Positions 1-8,545 of a stretch of DNA of 64,000 nt are shown here, piece by piece. The notes under the pieces are model-generated. The model worked only from the letters and a program-made list of their open reading frames with translations, ran no database searches and was not told where the DNA came from. How positions within the stretch are numbered: the stretch's first letter is position 1; every line of letters begins with the position of its first letter. Source of the DNA: Actinomyces mediterranea (GTDB lineage Bacteria; Actinomycetota; Actinomycetes; Actinomycetales; Actinomycetaceae); the NCBI RefSeq assembly GCF_900155595.1, contig NZ_FTPB01000003.1:259344-323343 (forward strand). Reading direction: 5' to 3'. Both the position numbers and the translations under genes were made by a program.

Positions 1-1083
1 GTGACGGAGGGCGGCTACAACGTCGACGACGCCACCGGGCTGTTCCGTACGGAGTCGGCCGGCGCCGCCCGAGACGCCGCGGACCCGCGCCACCCGACCA
101 CCAGTTTCGGGTACATCGTCGAGGCCCTCCGCCAGCGGCGCGAGGCGGGCACCGCCCCCTTCACCGTGATGAGCTGCGACAACCTGCCGGGCAACGGCAA
201 GGTGGCGCGCACGGCCGTCGTGTCGCAGGCGCGGATGAGCGACCCGGACTTCGCCCAGTGGATCGACCAGAACGTCGCCTTCCCCAACTGCATGGTCGAC
301 CGCATCACCCCGCAGACGACTCCCGCTGACATCGAGTCGGTGCGAGAGCGCCTCGGCGTGGAGGACGCGTGGCCCGTGGTGTGCGAACCGTTCACGCAGT
401 GGGTCCTGGAGGACGTGTTCACCGACGGCCGCCCGCCCTTCGAGCACGTCGGCGTGCAAATGGTGTCCGACGTGGTCCCCTACGAGCTCATGAAGCTCCG
501 CCTGCTCAACGCCTCGCACCAGAGCCTGGCCCACTGGGGGCGCCTATTGGGCATCGAGTACGCGCACGACGCGGCCGCCGACCCGGACATCGCCGCATGG
601 GTGCGCGCCTACTTGGAGCGCGAGGCGCGCCCGACCCTGCGGCCGGTCCCCGGGATCGACTTGGACGGGTACGTGGACACCCTCTTCGAGCGCTTCACGA
701 ACGAGGCCATCGCCGACACGCTGTTCCGCCTCGCGCAGGACGCGTCGAACAGGATGCCGAAGTTCGTGCTCGGCACTGTGCGCGACAACCTGGCCAGCGG
801 CGGGGGCATCCGCTTGGGCGCCGCGATGGTCGCGGCGTGGGCGCTGGGCGACGAGGGCGTCGACGAGGCGGGCGCGCCGATCGCGATCGACGACCCGGCG
901 GGCGCCCGCCTGCTGGAGTTGGCCGCCGCGCAGAAGGAGGGCGACGACCGCGCCTTCGTCTCCGACGAGGCGGTGTTCGGCGACCTGTCCGCGAACGGAC
1001 GCTTCGTCGAGGAGTTCGTCTCCCAGCTGAGGGCGCTGCGCGCCGAGGGGGCGCGCGCCCGGATGCGGGCGCTGGTCGGCTAG
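1..1083 (+). CDS. Mannitol/polyol 2-dehydrogenase, long-chain family (5' end outside window)
   Basis: The reading frame is open at the left edge and ends at TAG 1081-1083, giving 360 residues of a family usually near 490. About 130 N-terminal residues, including the start of the Rossmann domain, lie outside the window. What is visible fits NAD-dependent mannitol dehydrogenase (fructose/mannitol or uronate interconversion): TEGGYNVD at the left edge, the CDNLPGNG motif at residues 59-66 of the fragment, and the catalytic signature K165...N170..H173 in KLRLLNASH, followed by the helical C-terminal domain. The substrate could equally be fructuronate/mannonate or arabinitol; the fragment does not decide. 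It meets the UvrA-like gene tail to tail with a 4-bp overlap. Confidence 0.88.
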   Translation: MTEGGYNVDDATGLFRTESAGAARDAADPRHPTTSFGYIVEALRQRREAGTAPFTVMSCDNLPGNGKVARTAVVSQARMSDPDFAQWIDQNVAFPNCMVDRITPQTTPADIESVRERLGVEDAWPVVCEPFTQWVLEDVFTDGRPPFEHVGVQMVSDVVPYELMKLRLLNASHQSLAHWGRLLGIEYAHDAAADPDIAAWVRAYLEREARPTLRPVPGIDLDGYVDTLFERFTNEAIADTLFRLAQDASNRMPKFVLGTVRDNLASGGGIRLGAAMVAAWALGDEGVDEAGAPIAIDDPAGARLLELAAAQKEGDDRAFVSDEAVFGDLSANGRFVEEFVSQLRALRAEGARARMRALVG

Positions 1084-3581
1084 GCGTAGGAGGGCCGGGG
1101 CGCCCGCAGGTAGTGGCCCGTGAGCGAACGGGGGCAATCCGCGATGTCACTGGGCGTGCCCTGCGCGACGATGCGCCCGCCCTCAGCGCCACCGCCCGGA
1201 CCCATGTCTATCACCCAGTCGGCGTTGCGGATCAGGTCCAGGTCGTGTTCGATCACCAGGACGGTCGCCCCCTGGTCGATGAGGCGTTGCAACACGTCGA
1301 GCAGCACCTGCACGTCGGCCGGGTGCAGGCCGATCGTCGGCTCGTCGAAGACGAAAAGGGTGCCGTCCTGGCGCCGTCCCATCTCCGAGGCGAGCTTGAG
1401 CCTCTGCGCCTCGCCGCCCGACAGGGCGGGCGTCGCCTCTCCCAGCGTTAGGTAGCCGAGCCCGAGCCCCGAGAGGGTGTCGAGCAGCGCACGGGCCTTC
1501 TTCAGCCCGCGCACCGCCTCGCGCGCGTCATCAACGCTCATGGCCATGATGTCCGGCAGGCTCAATCCGTCGCGCCGGATGCCGTCCGCCCCGGAACCGT
1601 ACCTGCTGCCCCGGCAGTCCGTGCACTCGATGTCCACGTCGGGCAGGAACTGCACGTCCAGTGTGATCTGCCCCGTTCCGTCGCACGTCGGGCACCGCAG
1701 CGAACCCGTGTTGTACGAGAACGCGCCGGCTGTGAGCCCCGCCGCCCTCGCCTCGTCCGTGCGGGCGAACGCGCGGCGCAGCTCGTCCAAAACCCCGGAG
1801 TACGTGGCCACGGTCGAGCGCACGTTCACACCGATGGGCGTCGCGTCAATGAGGGCGGCGCGCGAAATGCCCGCCGCGTCCACCTCCCGGACCCACGCGG
1901 GCAGCGCCTCGCCGCCCAGGCGCGCTCGCAACGCGGGGATCAGCGACTCGAGGACCAGAGTTGTCTTGCCCGACCCGCTCACGCCCGTCACCGCTGTCAG
2001 CGCGCCCACCGGGAAATCGACGCTGAGCGGGCGAACCGTGTGGATCGAAGCGGTTTCCAGGTGAATCGCGCCGCGCCCGTCCGGATCCGCGCCGACCGCC
2101 CCCTCGCCCGCCGCGCGCTCAACCCGGCGGGTCCCGGCCATGTACGGGCCGACGCGGGAGGCGGGGGCGGCCATGGCCTCGTCGATGGCGCCCTGGAAGA
2201 TGACGCGGCCGCCGTCAGATCCGGCGCCCGGGCCGATCTCGATCAGGTGGTCCGCCGCGGCCAGCACGCGCGTGTCGTGATCGACGACGACGACCGAGTT
2301 CCCGTCCGCCAACAGCTCCTGGATGATGTCCAGGACGCCGTCCACATTGGAGGGGTGCAGGCCGATGGTCGGCTCGTCCAGCACGTACAGGACGCCGGTC
2401 GTGCGGTTGCGGACCGCCCGGGCGAGTTGCACGCGCTGGCGCTCGCCGTTGGACAGGGTGGAGGAAGCGCGGTCCAGGGACAGGTAGGACAGGCCCAGGT
2501 CGACCAAGCGCGCCATTGGCTCGGCCATCTCGTCGACGATCACGCGGGCCATGGGGGCGACCTCGCCGGAGACGAGGCCGGGGACCCTTCCCACCCATTC
2601 GCGCAGTTCGCCCAGGGTCAGGCGCGAGGCCTGGCCCAGGTCGATGCCGTCGATCAGCGTCGAGCGGACGCGCTCCCCCAGGCGCGTCCCCCCACACGCG
2701 GGGCATTCGCGCGTAATGAGGTACTTCTCGACGCGAGCGAGGGCCTTCTCGTCCTTGGCCTTCGCAAGCGCGTTCTCGACCGTCGCGACCGCGTTGAAGT
2801 ACGTGAAGTCCAGCTCCGCCCCGCCCGTCTTCGTGGCGACCACAACGTGCCTCTTCTCGGCCGGCCCCTCGTAGACAATGGCCCTCTCCTGGTCGGTGAG
2901 GTCCCGGAAGGGCACGTCGGTGCGCACGCCCATCTCGCGGGCGACATCCTTCATGAGCTTCCACATGAGTGAGCCCCACGGGGCCACGGCCCCCTGGTCG
3001 ATCGTCAGAGACTCGTCGGGGACCAGCGCCGCACGGTTAACGACCCGCTGGACGCCCATCCCCTCGCACACCGGGCATGCCCCGCCGGAGTTGAACGCCA
3101 TCTCCTCAGCGCCCAAGCCGTAGAAGAACACGGCGCACTGCGGGCAGGTCAAGGGCTCCTCAAGCGACACGTTGCGCGACGGGGGCACGCGGTGACCGTT
3201 GGGACACAGATAAGATCCCGCGCGCGAGAACAGAAGGCGCAGGTGGTTGAGGAGTTCGGTCGCCGTGCCGAAGGTGGAGCGTACGTCGGGCACCCCCGGC
3301 CTCTGCCGCAGCGCGAGGGCGGCCGGCACATGGAGGACCTCGTCAACGTCGGCCCTTGACGCCTGGGAGATGCGCCTGCGCGTGTAGGTGGCCAAGGACT
3401 CGACGTAGCGGCGCGATCCTTCGGCGTAGAGGACCCCGAGGGCCAGTGAGCTCTTGCCGGAGCCGGAGACCCCAGCCACCGCCACGAACTCGCCCAGGGG
3501 GACATCGACGTCAATGTTCTTGAGGTTGTGGATGCGCGCTCCGCGCACCTGGATGCTGGTGGGACGTGTGCGGTGTGGCAT
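1080..3581 (-). CDS. UvrA-like excinuclease ABC-family ATPase (UvrA2/DrrC type)
   Basis: A protein of 833 residues from the ATG at 3579-3581. The frame is open further upstream, but the extra N-terminus has no family similarity. It has two ABC halves: Walker [10 protein letters not shown] at residues 37-45 and GVSGSGKTT near residue 520, and Walker B/D-loop DEPTIGLHP twice. Zinc-finger Cys pairs are [12 protein letters not shown] and CPACGGT in the first half and CPTCDGTG and CTDC in the second. The length is well below housekeeping UvrA (about 950), which fits the UvrA2 class that lacks the UvrB-binding insertion. Members of this class are linked to tolerance of DNA-binding drugs. The DNA-damage role is inferred from family; the true uvrA is presumably elsewhere in the genome. 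Confidence 0.9.
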   Translation of the reverse strand: MPHRTRPTSIQVRGARIHNLKNIDVDVPLGEFVAVAGVSGSGKSSLALGVLYAEGSRRYVESLATYTRRRISQASRADVDEVLHVPAALALRQRPGVPDVRSTFGTATELLNHLRLLFSRAGSYLCPNGHRVPPSRNVSLEEPLTCPQCAVFFYGLGAEEMAFNSGGACPVCEGMGVQRVVNRAALVPDESLTIDQGAVAPWGSLMWKLMKDVAREMGVRTDVPFRDLTDQERAIVYEGPAEKRHVVVATKTGGAELDFTYFNAVATVENALAKAKDEKALARVEKYLITRECPACGGTRLGERVRSTLIDGIDLGQASRLTLGELREWVGRVPGLVSGEVAPMARVIVDEMAEPMARLVDLGLSYLSLDRASSTLSNGERQRVQLARAVRNRTTGVLYVLDEPTIGLHPSNVDGVLDIIQELLADGNSVVVVDHDTRVLAAADHLIEIGPGAGSDGGRVIFQGAIDEAMAAPASRVGPYMAGTRRVERAAGEGAVGADPDGRGAIHLETASIHTVRPLSVDFPVGALTAVTGVSGSGKTTLVLESLIPALRARLGGEALPAWVREVDAAGISRAALIDATPIGVNVRSTVATYSGVLDELRRAFARTDEARAAGLTAGAFSYNTGSLRCPTCDGTGQITLDVQFLPDVDIECTDCRGSRYGSGADGIRRDGLSLPDIMAMSVDDAREAVRGLKKARALLDTLSGLGLGYLTLGEATPALSGGEAQRLKLASEMGRRQDGTLFVFDEPTIGLHPADVQVLLDVLQRLIDQGATVLVIEHDLDLIRNADWVIDMGPGGGAEGGRIVAQGTPSDIADCPRSLTGHYLRAPRPSYA

Positions 3582-3852
3582 GGAGGTCCATTCGTGTTCG
3601 ACGGGGCGGGGGTCTGGGCGCGCCGATCCCACCGTAGCGCCGTCGACCCGTGCGCGCAGCGAGGCGCGGCGTCCAATCCGCCGCCGACTGACAAGCCCTC
3701 CCCAATGCACGCCGGGGGTCCGTGAGTGCAGCCTGGTGGCGGCGGTCTGTGCGAGGTTGGGTGGCTTGGCGCCCCAATACATGCCAGGTGCTTCGCACCT
3801 CCGTGGGCGATATGGCGGCATTCACTTTGCGAAGCGAGGGCGGTGTCGCGCT
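3582..3852. other. Intergenic stretch with no convincing gene
   Basis: This lies between the UvrA-like gene and the GH13 remnant. No frame gives a protein with recognisable features. A 6-bp hairpin, AGGTGC-TTC-GCACCT, lies at 3786-3800. A CCCCAAT-containing motif occurs twice in imperfect form, near 3700 and 3772. An uninterrupted run of eight C at 3853-3860 marks the point where similarity to the GH13 remnant stops. The stretch probably contains eroded 3' sequence of that gene. Confidence 0.4.
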
Positions 3853-4310
3853 CCCCCCCCTTGGAGCGCCAGAAGTTGACGACCTTGGCTGCTTCCTCGC
3901 GCACCGCGGGATTGTTCCAGTCGAGGTCGACCTGGGTGCGGTCGTACAGGTGCAGGTAGTACTTGCCGGTGTCGTCGAAGGGCGCCCAGGCGGGCCCCGA
4001 ACTTCTACACCCAGTTGGTGAGCAGCGATCCGTCGGACTTAGGGTCGCGCAGGTAGTAGTAGCGCTGGTAGTGCTCGTCGTCGGCCAGCGCCTTGCGGAA
4101 CCACTCGTGCTCGGTGGAGCTGTGGTTGAGGACCATGTCGAGCATGACGCCAATCCCGTGGGCACCCAGAGCGGCGACGAACTCCTCGAAGTTCTCCGTC
4201 GCGGCCATCGCGGGATCGATGGCGCAGTAGTTGGAGATGTCGTCGCCATTGGAGTCGTAGAACGACTTGAGGTAGATCTGGTAGGCAACAGAGCGGCGAA
4301 AACTCGTCAT
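3853..4310 (-). pseudogene. Remnant of GH13 alpha-glucosidase / trehalose-6-phosphate hydrolase
   Basis: An ATG at 4308-4310 with an AAGGA ribosome-binding site begins MTSFRRSVAYQIYLKSFYDS, typical of TreC/oligo-1,6-glucosidases. Three lesions are visible. First, NGD is joined directly to DISNYCAIDP, removing about 35 codons that normally lie between the NGDG and Y-D-(I/V)-(S/N)-(D/N)-Y motifs. Second, a TAG replaces an expected Ser codon after LLTNWV (about 4007-4009). Third, a frameshift follows, after which APFDDTGKYYLHLYDRTQ and LDWNNPAVREE continue in another frame. Similarity ends at NFWRSKGG beside a poly-C run, so the catalytic part of the barrel is gone. This is a dead gene; earlier function in trehalose or maltooligosaccharide use is inferred from the family. 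Confidence 0.85.
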
Positions 4311-4354
4311 CGTGTCCTTCACTGCTTTCGCTTTCGTCAACGGCGTTGCGTTCA

Positions 4355-4371
4355 CGAAATTTTACATTTCG
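4355..4371. promoter_or_regulatory. Inverted repeat upstream of the GH13 remnant
   Basis: CGAAAT-TTTAC-ATTTCG has two perfect 6-bp arms in an AT-rich patch about 45 bp upstream of the remnant's start codon. The position fits an old operator or promoter element of the lost sugar gene. No cognate regulator is nearby, so this is a weak call. Confidence 0.25.
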
Positions 4372-4432
4372 AAAGACACGTCAACGAGTGGCGTTTTTAC
4401 CCCACCACTGTTGCCGAATAAAACTCCGCTCC

Positions 4433-5584
4433 TCAGAATCCGAGGCGCCCCAACATCTTCGGGTCCGACTGCCAATCCTTCGCGGTGCGCACATGCAAGT
4501 CGAGGTAGACGCGACAGCCGAGCAGCTCTTCAATCTGAGCCCTCGACCTCGTCCCGATGTCCTTGAGGCGGGCACCCTTCTTACCGATGATGATCGCCTT
4601 TTGGGAGTCGCGCTCCACATACACATTGACGTGGACGTCAACGAGTGGCGGACGGGTGTCGCCCTCGCGCCTCGGGCGCTCAATGATCTCCTCGACCTGG
4701 ACCGCCAGGGAGTGCGGCAATTCCTCGCGTATCCCTTCGAGTGCGGCTTCGCGGATGAACTCCGCGATGAGCGTATCGCGGGACTCATCGGTGACATCGC
4801 CCGCGGGATACAGGGGAGGCGACAGGGGCACCGTCTGCACGAGCACGTCGGTGAGGATGTCGATGCCGTCCCCGCTGACCGCCGACACCGGCACGATGGC
4901 CGCAAAGTCCCCCATCCGATCGATGGACAGCAAATGCTTCATGAGACGGTCGCGCGTGACGAGATCCGCTTTCGTGGCTACGGCGATGACCGGGCGGTGC
5001 ACGTCTTTGAGTTCGCGGGCGATGAACTGGTCCCCCGGCCCGATGTGCTGATTCGCGGGGAGGCAGAAGACGACGCAGTCCACTTCGGCAAGGGCCTCGC
5101 GGACCATGTCGTTGAGCCTCTTGCCGAGAAGGGTGCGGGGACGATGGTATCCGGGGGTGTCGACGAGGACGACCTGTGCCTTGTCCCGATGGACGATGCC
5201 GCGGATATTGTGTCGCGTCGTCTCCGGGCGCCCCGATGTGATCGCGATCTTCTGGCCGACGAGAGCATTCGTCAACGTCGACTTGCCGACATTGGGCCGT
5301 CCGACGATGGAGACGAATCCGGCGCGGAAGTCCTCGGGATAGTCAGGCATGACGAGTCCCGCACTGGCATCAGCCTCGCGGCGCAGCGACTTGATCTCCT
5401 GGAGGCGGCCCGCGACTTCGTCCTCCGAGTCGGTATCCTCCCAATCGTCATCATCCGTTTCGACCGCATCGTCGCCCGGGGCCTCCTCTTCGAGGGCATC
5501 CTCGTCGATCTCAATCGACTGGTCGTCAAAGGCGTTCGGGCCCGCCATGAGCTCATCATCGCTGGGAAAATGCATGGTCCTCAT
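4433..5584 (-). CDS. era: GTPase Era (ribosome assembly)
   Basis: A 383-residue protein. Era binds the 3' end of 16S rRNA and checks 30S maturation. The G domain shows G1 GRPNVGKS (residues 95-102), the switch region with TTRHNIRG, G3 DTPGYH and G4 TKAD. The C-terminal KH domain contains the RNA-binding GKKG loop (IIIGKKGARLKDIG). About 75 residues precede the usual Era start and are strongly acidic, with runs of D and E at residues 26-56. The ATG at 5584 overlaps the stop of the upstream CBS-domain gene (ATGA), which supports the long start. An internal ATG near 5347 would give a standard-length Era. It is the last gene of the coupled phoH-ybeY-CNNM-era operon, an order conserved in actinobacteria. 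Confidence 0.96.
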   Translation of the reverse strand: MRTMHFPSDDELMAGPNAFDDQSIEIDEDALEEEAPGDDAVETDDDDWEDTDSEDEVAGRLQEIKSLRREADASAGLVMPDYPEDFRAGFVSIVGRPNVGKSTLTNALVGQKIAITSGRPETTRHNIRGIVHRDKAQVVLVDTPGYHRPRTLLGKRLNDMVREALAEVDCVVFCLPANQHIGPGDQFIARELKDVHRPVIAVATKADLVTRDRLMKHLLSIDRMGDFAAIVPVSAVSGDGIDILTDVLVQTVPLSPPLYPAGDVTDESRDTLIAEFIREAALEGIREELPHSLAVQVEEIIERPRREGDTRPPLVDVHVNVYVERDSQKAIIIGKKGARLKDIGTRSRAQIEELLGCRVYLDLHVRTAKDWQSDPKMLGRLGF

Positions 5585-6891
5585 TCCTGCCTGTTCGAAG
5601 CCCCAAGACTATCAACACGCGAACACACGATGGTGCCGACCTGGCGGCGGCGTCCCCTCGCCTCTTCGGCGACCATACGGATGCCGCTGGCCTCACCGAT
5701 AGCGCCGGGCAGTGGCACCCTCCCGATCGCTTTGGCGAGCAGACCGCCCACGGAATCGACGTCCTCGTCTTCGAGTTCCATGTCGAAGAGCTCGCCGAGT
5801 TCGACAATCGAGTAGCGCGCGGGTACCCGCCAGCGGCCCTCGCTGATCTCCTCGGGCTCCATGACGAAGCGATCGTGTTCATCGGTGAGTTCACCGACGA
5901 CTTCTTCAATGAGGTCTTCCAGCGTGACCAGGCCCGCGACTCCGCCGTACTCGTCGATGACGATCGCCATGTGATAGTGCTCGGCCTGCATATGGCGCAG
6001 AAGGTCATCGGCGGGCTTCATTTCAACGGTGAACTCAGCCGGGCGCATCATCTGCTCGGCGACCTGGTCCAACTCATTCCCGTAAGTCTCCAATCTCTGA
6101 ACAACATCCTTGAAGTAGAGGATTCCGCGAATGTCGTCGACATCATCGCCCTCGACGGGGATGCGGGAGAAGCCCGAGCGCACGAAGAGCCGCAGTGCCT
6201 TACGCGCGGGAAGATCGAAGGGAGCGGTCACCATCTGGGTGCGCGGAACCATTACCTCGCGCACGAGGGTGTTGCCCAGGTCGAGGACGGATCGCAGCAT
6301 CTCGCGATCCTCCTCTTCGAATCCCTCCGTCTCCCCGATCTCATCAACCATTTCGCGCAGGTCATCCACCAATTCGGCTCGCGCCTGCGCCTCAGTGGGC
6401 TCAGGGGCAGGTAATCTGCCCCGCAACGGTTCAATGAGGGGGTCCAAGACGCGGGTCGCGGTGACGAGGCGCTCGGTCAGGGGTCCGCCGATCAGTGCGA
6501 TGCGCTCGGGCTTGCGGTTGCCCCACCGCGTTGGTAGCAGCGAGACGAGGACGAAGTGCAGCAGGCTGATCGTCACGAGGGCGATGAGTCCCGTCGCCCA
6601 CCACTGCCAGCCCACGGTCTGGATGACGAGGGTGATGCACACGGCGAAGAAGACTTGGCTGAATGTGCGCATTCCGCGAAGGACGAGCTGGGTGCGCGCG
6701 CGGTGTGCGACGAGGGTGTGCACGGTGGGGGCGTTGCGGTGTCCCTCTTCGATGAGGTCATCGGCCATCGCCACCGTCGTCTGGGATAGGGCGACGTCAA
6801 TGGCCTGGAGAAGGGAGGCAATGAGGAGCGCAAGGAGTGCTCCGACGATGAGCGCCGCAACGGGGATGGTGGCCGTCCAGTAGGGGTTCAT
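5581..6891 (-). CDS. CNNM/HlyC-type membrane protein with CBS pair
   Basis: 436 residues. The N-terminal half is a DUF21 (CNNM) membrane domain with about four hydrophobic segments in the first 150 residues. Two CBS domains follow ([11 protein letters not shown]... and [21 protein letters not shown], with [23 protein letters not shown]), then a CorC/HlyC-type C-terminal domain. Relatives act in magnesium or cobalt homeostasis, and the hemolysin label is historical. It overlaps ybeY upstream and era downstream by 4 bp each (ATGA), so translation is probably coupled. Transport function is inferred from family only. Confidence 0.9.
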   Translation of the reverse strand: MNPYWTATIPVAALIVGALLALLIASLLQAIDVALSQTTVAMADDLIEEGHRNAPTVHTLVAHRARTQLVLRGMRTFSQVFFAVCITLVIQTVGWQWWATGLIALVTISLLHFVLVSLLPTRWGNRKPERIALIGGPLTERLVTATRVLDPLIEPLRGRLPAPEPTEAQARAELVDDLREMVDEIGETEGFEEEDREMLRSVLDLGNTLVREVMVPRTQMVTAPFDLPARKALRLFVRSGFSRIPVEGDDVDDIRGILYFKDVVQRLETYGNELDQVAEQMMRPAEFTVEMKPADDLLRHMQAEHYHMAIVIDEYGGVAGLVTLEDLIEEVVGELTDEHDRFVMEPEEISEGRWRVPARYSIVELGELFDMELEDEDVDSVGGLLAKAIGRVPLPGAIGEASGIRMVAEEARGRRRQVGTIVCSRVDSLGASNRQE

Positions 6892-7337
6892 CGGGTCGCG
6901 AGGAAGGTGAGGAGGAGTTTACGCTGCAGGGCGAACATCTCGTCCCGCTCGGCCTCCTCCTGGTGGTCATAGCCGAGCAGGTGGAGCATCCCGTGCGTGG
7001 CGAGCATGAGCATCTCCTCCACCGTCGTGTGCCCCGCTTCTTTCGCCTGGCCCTCGGCAACCTGTGGGCAGATGCAGATGTCCCCGAGCGTCCCGGATGG
7101 CGTGGGCCGCTCGGCGGTTCCGGGTTTGAGCTCGTCCATGGGGAAGCTCATGACATCGGTCGGCCCCGGAAGGTCGAGCCACCGGATATGAAGGTCCGTC
7201 ATCGGTTCGGGGTCGATGAACAAGATATTGAGTTCGGCGTCCGTTGCGACATGCATCGCGGTGAGGACATGATCGGCCAGTGCAGCGAACTCTGCCCCGT
7301 CGATGTCGTAATCCGTCTCGTTGATGATCTCAGTCAT
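6888..7337 (-). CDS. ybeY: Endoribonuclease YbeY (rRNA maturation)
   Basis: 149 residues, the normal length. The zinc-binding signature HGMLHLLGYDH (H-x3-H-x5-H) lies near the C-terminus, preceded by the conserved ITDLHIRWLDLPGPTDVMSFP-type region (here MTDLHIRWLD and TDVMSFPMDE). YbeY is a single-strand-specific metal-dependent RNase needed for 16S rRNA 3'-end processing and ribosome quality control. The start overlaps the phoH stop by 4 bp. Its place between phoH and era matches other actinobacteria and groups ribosome maturation factors in one transcript. Confidence 0.97.
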   Translation of the reverse strand: MTEIINETDYDIDGAEFAALADHVLTAMHVATDAELNILFIDPEPMTDLHIRWLDLPGPTDVMSFPMDELKPGTAERPTPSGTLGDICICPQVAEGQAKEAGHTTVEEMLMLATHGMLHLLGYDHQEEAERDEMFALQRKLLLTFLATR

Positions 7338-8410
7338 GATCGAGCTCCTCGTTCATCGGTGGAGTGTCTGGCAGATGTTCTCGGGGTCGACCGGCGCATT
7401 CGGCGCAGATCCTCTTCGCGTTCATCCCAGCGCGCATAGGCGTCGATGATCTCCCCGACGAGTTCGTGTCGAACGACGTCTGCACTGGTGAGTCGGCAGA
7501 ACTCAATGCTGTCGATACCGTCGAGGATCGTCGAGATGAGGGCGAGGCCCGACTGTCCCGCACCGGGAAGATCGACCTGAGAGGCGTCGCCAGTGACGAC
7601 GATCTGCGAATTGAACCCCAGGCGCGTGAGGAACATCTTCATCTGATTGGCGGTCGTGTTCTGCGCCTCATCCAAGATAATGAAGGAATCGTTGAGCGTC
7701 CGCCCCCTCATATAAGCCAGCGGAGCGACTTCGATAGTGCCCGCAGCCATGAGTTTGGGCAGGGCCTCGGCGTCGAGCATATCCCCCAGCGCATCGTAGA
7801 GGGGCCGCAGGTAGGGGTCGATCTTGTCGGTGAGGGTACCGGGGAGGAAGCCGAGATTCTCACCCGCCTCGACTGCGGGGCGGGTGAGGACGATGCGGCG
7901 CACCCGCCCGGCGAGGAGGCTCTGCACGGCCCTCGCCATGGCGAGGTAGGTCTTGCCCGTTCCAGCGGGTCCGATCCCGAAGACGATGGTTGAACGGTCC
8001 ATGGCCTCGACATAGGCTTTTTGGCCCGGCGATTTGGGACCGATCGACCGGCCCCTCACTGAGAGGATCTCCTGCGAGGGAGCAGCCAGAGCGCTTTTTG
8101 TGAGCAGACTGATCGCGTGCTCCACTGCCGTCGCGTCGAGGGGCTGTCCCCGCTTCGCGAGGGAGATGAGTTCTTCAAGGAGTTGGACGGCGACCTGTGT
8201 ATCGGCATCGGTGCCGACCAGGGTGATCTCCCTGCCGATGACGTGGATGCCCACATGTGGGAATCCTCTCTCCAGGACGCGAAGCACCTGATCGGAGGTT
8301 CCGAGTACCATGACCGGGTCGACATCCGCTCCAATGGCGATGCACCGCGAAGTGGCGACGGTATCCGCCGCTCCCGCTTCGGTCACGAAGACCCGCCTTT
8401 CTTCTGTCAT
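7334..8410 (-). CDS. PhoH-family ATPase
   Basis: 358 residues from the ATG at 8408-8410 (MTEERRVFVTEAG). The frame is open upstream, but that segment would run into the divergent L,D-transpeptidase promoter. The PhoH domain has Walker A GPAGTGKTYLA and a Walker B-type FIILDEAQN, followed by GDASQVDLP. The N-terminal part resembles a KH-like region (VLGTSDQVLRVLERGFPHVGIHV). PhoH proteins are putative RNA helicases/ATPases linked to RNA processing. This is the first gene of the phoH-ybeY-CNNM-era operon. A TAGACT box 13 nt upstream of the ATG may be its -10, implying a very short leader. Confidence 0.93.
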   Translation of the reverse strand: MTEERRVFVTEAGAADTVATSRCIAIGADVDPVMVLGTSDQVLRVLERGFPHVGIHVIGREITLVGTDADTQVAVQLLEELISLAKRGQPLDATAVEHAISLLTKSALAAPSQEILSVRGRSIGPKSPGQKAYVEAMDRSTIVFGIGPAGTGKTYLAMARAVQSLLAGRVRRIVLTRPAVEAGENLGFLPGTLTDKIDPYLRPLYDALGDMLDAEALPKLMAAGTIEVAPLAYMRGRTLNDSFIILDEAQNTTANQMKMFLTRLGFNSQIVVTGDASQVDLPGAGQSGLALISTILDGIDSIEFCRLTSADVVRHELVGEIIDAYARWDEREEDLRRMRRSTPRTSARHSTDERGARS

Positions 8411-8509
8411 GCCTGCATTCACCAGTCTAGCGGTCCTTGCCAGCGGGGGAGGAGATGAATCCGGAAGGAGCTGGGCTCCCCGATCCGCGTGGAGTGAGAC
8501 ACGTCCGAG

Positions 8510-8539
8510 TTTCACGCAGACCATCGAACCCGCTACGGT
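8510..8539 (+). promoter_or_regulatory. Promoter of the L,D-transpeptidase gene (leaderless)
   Basis: A -35-like TTTCAC (8510-8515), an 18-nt spacer and a TACGGT -10 (8534-8539) end exactly 6 nt before the ATG at 8546. No Shine-Dalgarno is present. The geometry predicts transcription starting at or next to the A of ATG. Confidence 0.4.
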
Positions 8540-8545
8540 GGGCCC

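Noticed and set aside
369-1451. Long Arg/Gly-rich open frames overlapping the mannitol dehydrogenase and UvrA-like genes
   Set aside because: Frame shadows in high-GC DNA: composition is dominated by Arg, Pro and Gly, with no domain motifs; the dehydrogenase frame carries the conserved signature.
3149-4288. Minus-strand open frame of 379 codons spanning the UvrA-like 5' end and the GH13 remnant
   Set aside because: Its middle part (GKYYLHLYDRTQ…) is true GH13 sequence out of frame; the rest is shadow. Treated as part of the pseudogene.
4346-5815. Plus-strand open frame of 489 codons opposite era
   Set aside because: Antisense shadow of era; era has all GTPase and KH motifs on the other strand.
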